From the NCBI GenBank assembly GCA_002440765.1, contig DJVC01000080.1, positions 1 through 12,310 of the forward strand: DNA of 12,310 bases. Reading direction: 5' to 3'. This document shows, in pieces, positions 6,958-12,310 of the stretch. The translations under genes were made by a program, and so were the position numbers. The stretch comes from a bacterium UBP3_UBA6266. GTDB lineage: Bacteria > Auribacterota > UBA6266. Below the pieces are notes generated by a model. The model made no database searches and was not told the origin of the DNA. It saw nothing but the letters and a program-made list of their open reading frames with translations. Positions within the stretch are counted from its first letter, which is position 1, and each line of letters opens with the position of its first letter.

Positions 6958-6994
6958 GTGTTTTTCCCTCCGTGCCTCTTTAACTTTGTTTTTT

Positions 6995-7024
6995 TTGACA
7001 ACTGGCGGAAAAAAGTGTTATTAT
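6995..7024 (+). promoter_or_regulatory. Strong sigma-70 promoter upstream of the ABC ATPase gene
   Basis: A perfect TTGACA at 6995-7000 is followed after 18 bp by TATTAT at 7019-7024 (5 of 6 to the consensus). A start near 7031 is expected, giving a leader of about 50 nt. This marks a new transcription unit after the AsmA-like gene. Confidence 0.6.
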
Positions 7025-7039
7025 TTGAGGTCCTATAGG

Positions 7040-7048
7040 TGTTATAAT
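7040..7048 (+). promoter_or_regulatory. Possible extended -10 promoter
   Basis: TG-T-TATAAT at 7040-7048 is a perfect extended -10 element. No -35 box lies at the right distance, which extended -10 promoters can tolerate. Transcription would start near 7055, just before the AAGGAG ribosome site at 7066-7071. It may be an alternative start to the promoter 20 bp upstream. Confidence 0.4.
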
Positions 7049-7079
7049 CATCATGTAGTTTCCATTAAGGAGTATTTAT

Positions 7080-8183
7080 ATGGCAAAAGTCGTTCTTAAG
7101 GATGTGAAGAAAGTGTATCCCGGCGGGGTCGTTGCCGTTCAGAGCGCTAATCTGGACATTTCGGATAAAGAATTTCTTGTGCTGGTCGGGCCCTCGGGTT
7201 GCGGTAAATCCACAACCTTGAGAATGGTGGCGGGCCTTGAGGAAATAACATCGGGGTCTGTTACAATAGACGGGAAGGTTATAAATGATATTCCTCCCAA
7301 GGACAGGGATATTGCGATGGTGTTTCAGAATTATGCCCTTTATCCTCACATGACGGTTTATAAGAATATGGCTTTTGGCCTGAAACTCAGGAAATATTCA
7401 AAGGAAGAAATAGATAAAAGGGTTAAAGAAGCGGCCGAAATACTGGGAATAACGGCTCTGCTTGACAGGAAACCCAAGGCCCTTTCGGGCGGACAGCGGC
7501 AGAGAGTGGCCGTCGGGCGGGCAATAGTCAGAAAACCGAAAGCTTTTCTTTTTGATGAACCTCTTTCAAATCTTGACGCTAAGTTGAGAGTCCAGATGAG
7601 GACGGAAATATCGAAGCTCCACACAAAACTTCAGTCCACGATGATCTATGTTACACACGACCAGACAGAAGCTATGACAATGGGGGATAGAATTGTTGTT
7701 ATGAAAGACGGTGTTATACAACAGGTAGCCGACCCGTTGAGGTTATATGAACATCCCGCAAATAAATTCGTCGCGGGTTTTATAGGGAGCCCGCCCATGA
7801 ACTTTATGGGAGGCTCGGTTATAAGTGAAAAAGGCGGACTTTTCTTCGATGAAGGAAATTTCAAAGTCAGAATTGTGAATGATATGATTCCCAAACTGGA
7901 GACATATATTGATAAAAAAATATATTTTGGAATAAGGCCTGAGGATATTTTTGATAAGCTGTTTATGAGCAGCGCCGATCCTGAATCTACTATCACAGCA
8001 ACCGTGGAAGTTGTTGAGCCAATGGGCTCAGAGATATATCTTTATATGAATACCGGTACAAATCCGTTTATAGCCAGAGTAGATTCGCATGAAAAAGCAG
8101 AGGTGAATCAAGACCTTGAACTGGTATTTGATATGAATCATGCCCACTTCTTCGATGTCGACACTGAAAAAACGATTGTGTAG
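7080..8183 (+). CDS. ugpC: Sugar ABC transporter ATP-binding protein, UgpC/MalK/MsmX type
   Basis: A 367-residue ATPase that energises a carbohydrate or glycerol-phosphate type importer from the cytoplasmic face. Motifs: Walker [10 protein letters not shown] (37-45), Q-loop in [13 protein letters not shown], signature LSGGQRQR (135-142), Walker B AFLFDEP (about 153-159), D-loop SNLDAK, and the switch His in THDQTEAM (about 193). The C-terminal third begins at about residue 235 with [19 protein letters not shown], which leads into the OB/TOBE domain ([22 protein letters not shown]) typical of the family. Length equals the family norm. AAGGAG at 7066-7071 supports the start. No permease or binding protein is adjacent, so it may be a shared ATPase serving several importers, as MsmX does in Bacillus. 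It stands alone between its own promoter and a terminator. Substrate cannot be told; the symbol names the subfamily only. Confidence 0.92.
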   Translation: MAKVVLKDVKKVYPGGVVAVQSANLDISDKEFLVLVGPSGCGKSTTLRMVAGLEEITSGSVTIDGKVINDIPPKDRDIAMVFQNYALYPHMTVYKNMAFGLKLRKYSKEEIDKRVKEAAEILGITALLDRKPKALSGGQRQRVAVGRAIVRKPKAFLFDEPLSNLDAKLRVQMRTEISKLHTKLQSTMIYVTHDQTEAMTMGDRIVVMKDGVIQQVADPLRLYEHPANKFVAGFIGSPPMNFMGGSVISEKGGLFFDEGNFKVRIVNDMIPKLETYIDKKIYFGIRPEDIFDKLFMSSADPESTITATVEVVEPMGSEIYLYMNTGTNPFIARVDSHEKAEVNQDLELVFDMNHAHFFDVDTEKTIV

Positions 8184-8212
8184 TATACCATGGATTTTTG
8201 AAGAAGATAAAT

Positions 8213-8246
8213 TGCGAGTGGTAGGGGTACGCTCGCATTTTTTTTT
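8213..8246 (+). terminator. Intrinsic (Rho-independent) terminator after the ABC ATPase gene
   Basis: TGCGAGTG (8213-8220) pairs with CGCTCGCA (8230-8237) to form an 8-bp stem with one G-T wobble and a 9-nt loop. Nine T residues follow at 8238-8246. This is the clearest terminator in the window. It ends only 11 bp before the next start codon. Confidence 0.9.
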
Positions 8247-8257
8247 GAAGGGGTATT

Positions 8258-9691
8258 ATGATTGGAATAAGGGAAAAACACCTTAAGATTCTCACCGTTG
8301 TTATCGCGGTTATACTGACATATATAATAATATCTCTGACCTATACTTACTCTTACCGGTACGAAATAAAAAAATTTGAATATTATTCGTTTTATGCGGT
8401 TGCGTTCTACACTCTGATAATAACATCAGCCTGGTTTCTGATGGGCAATATCGCAGGAAGCATAATCACAGGCCTGGCTGTAGTCGTTACCGTGTTTGTG
8501 GCGACTGTATTTCAGAAATGGGAATTTTTATCCAACGGTTTCGCGTTTGCCGCGGTAAGCATGTCGCTGTATGGGTTCTGGAATAAGCAGAGTAATGAAG
8601 TTTCGGATATAAAAATTAAATCCAGCGATATATCCGAATCGTCAAATACCCTGTTTAAAGACTTTCAAAAAGAAAGTTTGCTGGGAGAATCACTTGACAG
8701 AAAACTGCTCAGAATATCCAAACTGAGGGTTATTTCGAAGGATATAGGCATTTCCCTTACCAAAGAAGAGCTTATCAAAAAAGTAATAAAGAATATGATT
8801 CAGATTATCCAGAAATCCGGAGTTTATCAGATCTATCTTTTAACCGAGGATATGAGGACCATGGAACTCCGGGGTTTGAACGCGTACGGGGTGAAGAGCG
8901 ATGATTTTACATACTTCGAGAAAGATGATTTAAACCAGTGGATATTCAGGAACAGACAACCTGTGCATATATCGGATCTGAATAAAGATTTCAGATTCGG
9001 CAGAAAATACAGCAGTATGGCGAAGAGCATAATTGCTTCGCCTTTAATCAGTGACAACAAAATTATGGGGATACTCAAGATAAATAATGAGGAACCCGGA
9101 CTTTATTCCGTTGATGACCTGAGGATTCTTTCAATCATCGCGAATCTTTCGGCATTGGCTTTTTCAAACTCCCAGCTTTATGAAACAACCAGGCTGCTTG
9201 CCATAAAAGACGGGTTAACAGGATTGTTTACGGCGGGTTATTTCAGGCAGAAGATAACCGAGTATGTAAAGCAGGGAATGGAAAAGCCGTTGTCATTGAT
9301 AATGATGGACATAGATGATTTTAAAAAGTTGAATGATAAATACGGGCATGTTGTGGGAGATATAGTGCTCAGGAAGACCGCGCGGGAAATCCAGGCAATT
9401 ATAGGGCAAAAAGGTATAGTGGCAAGATACGGAGGAGAGGAATTTGCATGTATATTGCCTGAGATATCTTCCGGAACGGCTTTTGAATTCGCGGAGAAAA
9501 TATGCGGAAGTGTTGCTTCTTCCGAGGAAACCATAAGAGAAGACAGGATAAGGGTTACGGTAAGCGCGGGAGTCGCTTTTATGGATCCCTCATTTAAGAA
9601 GGCCGAAGATTTAATTGAGGCGGCGGACAGTTCCCTGTATGCGGCTAAAGGACAGGGAAAGAACAGGGCGGTGTTATGGCAGAAGGGCTGA
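8258..9691 (+). CDS. Membrane GAF-GGDEF diguanylate cyclase, no I-site
   Basis: A 477-residue membrane protein predicted to make c-di-GMP from two GTP. About four membrane segments fall within residues 9-110, followed by a linker helix (about 115-160) and a GAF-like sensory domain (about 165-310, with the family-like phrase IIASPLISDNKIMGILKINNEE). The GGDEF domain (about 315-475) contains DGLTGLFTAGYF, MMDIDDFKKLNDKYGH and the active-site motif RYGGEEF (GGEEF at 392-396); the metal and GTP contacts look intact. The position of the inhibitory RxxD site reads GQKG, so product feedback by this site is absent. GAAGGGG at 8247-8253 lies 4 nt before the ATG, immediately behind the terminator's T run. 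Its 3' end overlaps the next cyclase gene by 16 nt. The input signal is unknown. Confidence 0.88.
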   Translation: MIGIREKHLKILTVVIAVILTYIIISLTYTYSYRYEIKKFEYYSFYAVAFYTLIITSAWFLMGNIAGSIITGLAVVVTVFVATVFQKWEFLSNGFAFAAVSMSLYGFWNKQSNEVSDIKIKSSDISESSNTLFKDFQKESLLGESLDRKLLRISKLRVISKDIGISLTKEELIKKVIKNMIQIIQKSGVYQIYLLTEDMRTMELRGLNAYGVKSDDFTYFEKDDLNQWIFRNRQPVHISDLNKDFRFGRKYSSMAKSIIASPLISDNKIMGILKINNEEPGLYSVDDLRILSIIANLSALAFSNSQLYETTRLLAIKDGLTGLFTAGYFRQKITEYVKQGMEKPLSLIMMDIDDFKKLNDKYGHVVGDIVLRKTAREIQAIIGQKGIVARYGGEEFACILPEISSGTAFEFAEKICGSVASSEETIREDRIRVTVSAGVAFMDPSFKKAEDLIEAADSSLYAAKGQGKNRAVLWQKG

Positions 9692-11031
9692 TAATAAACC
9701 TGAATTTATTTTTTGCTTTGCCGTTCTATACCGCATTGATTATTGTAATCGGCCTGTTTTTCAGTTACAGGGTTGCCTGTCTTATTTCTTTTGCCGGCCT
9801 GGCTCATATCGTGATTTTTCTTGTATACAAGATGCTTGAAAAAGACGGTATTTTCTTACATGAATCCCCGTGGCTCATAGGATTGAGCTTCTGTTATATG
9901 GTCATTTATCTTACGATTATATTTTTTTACAGGAGCAAACAGGTTGCCGGAGTTGAAGAAGCGTTTTGCAACTACAGAAGAGCAAGAGACAGATATGATG
10001 ATGTTTCTGAAAAACACCGTGCGGTAAAATCGGAGAATGAAGAAAAAAGAAAAGAGGTTAATGAAGTAGAGAAATTATATAAGGGCCTTACTTCCATGAG
10101 TGCAAACCTGGATATGACACAGACCCTGAGCGAATGCGCCTGCTGTATAAGGGAACTTTCGAACTTCAAATGGGGGAAGATGATTATATTCAGGCCTTCA
10201 ATTGAGTCGGGGGAGAAAAGCACCGATATTTTAGACCTTAAAACATGCAATGTATCGGATAAAGAGTTTAATAAGGATGAAAAAGAGGTCTTCGCTTCCG
10301 TAATGCAGCACAGGGAAGTCAGTTATAAAGATGTGTCCGGAAAACTTAGAATCGGCGAATCGAACGAATCTTTATTCCTGTATGATATCATTGCGATTCC
10401 CATGAAAACAGGAGACGAAGTGCTCGGCGTCCTTATTTTCGGCGGCGTGTCTTTCTATGAACTTGAAAATGTAAGGATTCTTATTGCCGATGCGGCTTTG
10501 GAAATCAAAAAGACCTCTTTTTACGAGAAGATCAGGGAATTATCAATCATAGATGAGTTAACGGGGTTGTATCTCAGGCGTTATTTTATGAAAAGGTTTG
10601 ACAGTGAAATTGAACGGGCTCTGAAAATAAAAAGCCCGTTTTCTTTTCTTATGATAGACATAGACCATTTCAAAAAATATAACGATACATACGGGCATTT
10701 GGTCGGGGACATTATCCTTAAAGAACTTGCATTTGTCCTGAAAGACCGGGCCAGGCAGGGCGATCTTGTCGGCCGTTACGGCGGGGAAGAATTCTGTATG
10801 GCTCTTCCGAATACATCCAAAGATAATGCGTTTAAGGTCGCGGAAAGGCTGCGGATAAAAGTGATGAAGCATGATTTTATCGTTCAGGAAGAAAAAATGG
10901 ACCTGACGGTCAGCATAGGGATTTCAAACTTTCCCGAGGATTGTGATAACCCTTCCTGTCTTATAGAATTGGCGGATAAGGCCCTTTATAGAGCCAAAGA
11001 AGAGGGAAGAAACCAGGTGTGCTGCCTGTAA
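9676..11031 (+). CDS. Membrane GAF-GGDEF diguanylate cyclase with I-site
   Basis: A 451-residue protein with the same plan as its upstream neighbour. It has about three membrane segments (roughly 8-27, 31-51 and 66-85), a charged coiled coil (about 95-140), a divergent GAF-like domain (about 145-285) carrying several Cys (including CACC near 153-156), and a GGDEF domain (about 290-450). The catalytic motif is GGEEF at 369-373, preceded by DELTGLYLRRYF and MIDIDHFKKYNDTYGH. RQGD at 360-363 lies five residues before GGEEF, as in PleD, so this enzyme should be feedback-inhibited by c-di-GMP. The start at 9676 lies inside the end of the previous gene; a GTG at 9670 is an alternative, and the ribosome site is weak, which suggests coupled translation. 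The two cyclases look like diverged paralogues. Confidence 0.87.
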   Translation: MAEGLIINLNLFFALPFYTALIIVIGLFFSYRVACLISFAGLAHIVIFLVYKMLEKDGIFLHESPWLIGLSFCYMVIYLTIIFFYRSKQVAGVEEAFCNYRRARDRYDDVSEKHRAVKSENEEKRKEVNEVEKLYKGLTSMSANLDMTQTLSECACCIRELSNFKWGKMIIFRPSIESGEKSTDILDLKTCNVSDKEFNKDEKEVFASVMQHREVSYKDVSGKLRIGESNESLFLYDIIAIPMKTGDEVLGVLIFGGVSFYELENVRILIADAALEIKKTSFYEKIRELSIIDELTGLYLRRYFMKRFDSEIERALKIKSPFSFLMIDIDHFKKYNDTYGHLVGDIILKELAFVLKDRARQGDLVGRYGGEEFCMALPNTSKDNAFKVAERLRIKVMKHDFIVQEEKMDLTVSIGISNFPEDCDNPSCLIELADKALYRAKEEGRNQVCCL

Positions 11032-11047
11032 ATGTGTAATTATATTT

Positions 11048-11073
11048 TGAACGATTTATTGCCGTAAGGCGTC
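11048..11073 (+). promoter_or_regulatory. Possible ECF-sigma promoter before the sigma factor gene
   Basis: TGAAC at 11048-11052 and CGTC at 11070-11073 are 17 bp apart. Together they resemble the AAC / CGTC pattern used by many ECF sigma factors, such as the Bacillus SigM and SigX groups. Autoregulation would be normal for this class. The predicted start would fall at or next to the ATG at 11081, which would make the message leaderless, so confidence is limited. Confidence 0.3.
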
Positions 11074-11080
11074 CATAAAT

Positions 11081-11668
11081 ATGAAAGTAAAAAATGAGTT
11101 TGATCTTATAGAGAAAGCGTCTGCCGGTGACGAATCCGCATTTGAACAGATAATCCGCAGCCATCAGGAGAATGTATATTTCCTTGCCTATAGAATGACA
11201 GGGTCTTATCAGGACGCGGATGATATAGCGCAGGAAGTTTTTATAAGTGTTTATAAAAATATCGGCAAATTCAGGAAGGAAGCCGGACTTGGGACATGGA
11301 TTCACCGTATTGCCGTTAACAAAGCTATAAACAGGCTACGCAGGCGTAAGATCAGGAAAGAAACAAGCTTGAATGAAATGGAAAATTTTGGCGGGCAGGC
11401 AAGCCAAAAATCAGGTTTGCCTGATGTGTCGGACCCTAAGGAGTTACTGAATATCGAAGATAAGAAAAGAATAATTGACGCCGCTTTAAAAAAACTGCCG
11501 GCGAAACACAGTTCCGTGATTGTTATGTTTGACCTTCAGGAGATGTCACATTCTGAGATTGCGAAGATTTTGAAGATTTCCGAAGGCACGGTGAGATCGA
11601 GGCTTCATTACGCGAGAAAGAAGCTCTATGATTATTTGAAACCGCTGGCTTCCGAAATAAAAGGATGA
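11081..11668 (+). CDS. ECF-family RNA polymerase sigma-70 factor (RpoE-like)
   Basis: A 195-residue alternative sigma factor that directs RNA polymerase to a small regulon. Region 2 spans about residues 21-92 (FEQIIRSHQENVYFLAYRM, DADDIAQEVFISVYKNI, the -10-reading part GLGTWIHRIAVNKAINRLRR). A variable linker follows. Region 4 spans about 137-185 (LPAKHSSVIVMFDLQEMSH and the helix-turn-helix SEIAKILKISEGTVRSRLHYARKKL). Length and layout fit RpoE/SigW-type ECF factors, with no region 1 or 3. The gene begins 49 nt after the second cyclase. The ribosome site is poor: AAGG at 11066-11069 is too distant to be convincing. The gene that follows encodes a matching anti-sigma factor, starting within a few bases of the stop codon, so the pair forms one signalling unit. 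Confidence 0.93.
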   Translation: MKVKNEFDLIEKASAGDESAFEQIIRSHQENVYFLAYRMTGSYQDADDIAQEVFISVYKNIGKFRKEAGLGTWIHRIAVNKAINRLRRRKIRKETSLNEMENFGGQASQKSGLPDVSDPKELLNIEDKKRIIDAALKKLPAKHSSVIVMFDLQEMSHSEIAKILKISEGTVRSRLHYARKKLYDYLKPLASEIKG

Positions 11669-11673
11669 TGGTT

Positions 11674-12310
11674 ATGTGCGACAAAGAGAAACTTGTTGAT
11701 TTGGCCTGGGGTGAGATTGAGAAGAAAGAATCTGAAAAGCTTTTTGAACATTTAAATTCCTGCGCCGGTTGCAGAGCCGAATACGAGAAAATATTGGCGG
11801 TGAGAGGAATCTTTCTGGAACGCAGGAAAACAGATGCTCCCGCAGGCTATTTTGAAAGCCTGCCCGGAAGGATTATCGGGATAATAAAAGAGGGGGGAAA
11901 AAAAGTTGGAACCGGAAGGCCCGTCAGAACAGGAAATATTTTTCTTCTGAGAGCGGAACGTATAGCCGTTGTTGCCGCGGCTGCCTGTATCTTTATTATT
12001 GCCGGTTATTATTTTGTCCATAATGAAAAAATGCCGGAGGGGGAAATTTCCGCGGATAAGCCTGACATATTCGAACCGGCAAAAAGGGAAAAGCTTGTCG
12101 GAGGCAGTGCGGAGAATGGGAAATTTGATTTTTCTCCCGCTGGAAAACCGCAGATTCGGTCCGGTTTTTACACCCGCCCTGAAAGCACAAAACTGGTAAA
12201 AGCGGATATTGAGTCAAAACCTCTGCTTGAGAGGAAAGACGGATTACGGAAGTCCCGCGGAAAAAGCGGCCCGGTTTTCCTGAACCTTCCCGAACTGGGA
12301 ATACGGATAC
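11674..12310 (+). CDS. Zinc-finger anti-sigma factor, single-pass membrane protein (3' end outside window)
   Basis: The frame is open to the last base, giving 212 residues and no stop. The N-terminus fits the zf-HC2 anti-sigma domain: Cys2, then His26-x3-Cys30-x2-Cys33, which holds the partner sigma factor in the cytoplasm. A membrane segment covers about 97-115 (IAVVAAAACIFIIAGYYFV). Beyond it are about 97 visible residues of a basic, low-complexity extracytoplasmic region rich in Lys, Arg, Gly and Pro, without a recognisable domain. AAAGGA at 11660-11665 sits 8 nt before the ATG at 11674. An in-frame ATG at 11668 overlaps the sigma stop as TGATG and is a real alternative that adds two residues. 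Release of the sigma factor would come from proteolysis or a conformational change after an envelope or redox signal; which one is not shown here. Confidence 0.87.
   Translation, partial: MCDKEKLVDLAWGEIEKKESEKLFEHLNSCAGCRAEYEKILAVRGIFLERRKTDAPAGYFESLPGRIIGIIKEGGKKVGTGRPVRTGNIFLLRAERIAVVAAAACIFIIAGYYFVHNEKMPEGEISADKPDIFEPAKREKLVGGSAENGKFDFSPAGKPQIRSGFYTRPESTKLVKADIESKPLLERKDGLRKSRGKSGPVFLNLPELGIRI

Noticed and set aside
6950..6972. Weak hairpin GGGAA / TTCCC at the end of the AsmA-like gene
   Set aside because: The 5-bp stem is not followed directly by a T run; the T-rich stretch begins about 20 nt later and leads into the next promoter.

Overview
The window is a gene-dense stretch of bacterial DNA, moderately AT-rich by eye, with every gene on the + strand. 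The source looks like an anaerobic, hydrogen-metabolising, diderm (Gram-negative-type) bacterium. The evidence is a [FeFe]-hydrogenase with its maturase, a Rex-type NADH/NAD+ operator, an AsmA-like envelope protein, an exported protein with a signal peptide, and membrane-bound diguanylate cyclases. Codon use favours AGA/AGG and ATA. I cannot assign a phylum; a poorly characterised anaerobic lineage is plausible.

Hydrogen block (1-4757). The window opens inside hydG, the radical-SAM maturase that makes the Fe(CO)2(CN) synthon of the H-cluster. Its C-terminal cluster motif has Gly where the second Cys is expected. After about 250 bp comes a regulatory region with a near-consensus promoter, a second promoter, and a perfect Rex operator (TTGTGAA-N4-TTCACAA). 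Behind it lie three tightly packed genes for a NAD-linked [FeFe]-hydrogenase: a NuoE-like [2Fe-2S] subunit (hydC type), a NuoF-like FMN/NADH subunit (hydB type) and the catalytic H-cluster subunit (hydA type). Both large subunits lack the extra Fe-S domains of the Thermotoga-type electron-bifurcating enzyme. A small TM1266-family gene follows hydA.

Envelope block (4762-6957). An exported protein of unknown function sits 4 nt behind the TM1266-like gene. An AsmA/DUF748-like membrane-anchored protein comes next.

Transport block (7080-8246). An orphan UgpC/MsmX-type sugar ABC ATPase has its own promoter elements and ends in a textbook intrinsic terminator.

Signalling block (8258-12310). Two membrane-GAF-GGDEF proteins overlap by 16 nt. 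Only the second has the RxxD feedback site. They are followed by an ECF sigma factor and a zinc-finger, single-pass anti-sigma factor that runs off the end of the window.

Taken together, NADH/NAD+ ratio probably sets hydrogenase expression through Rex, while the downstream block couples c-di-GMP output to an envelope-stress-type sigma/anti-sigma switch. No mobile element, CRISPR array, tRNA or rRNA was seen.
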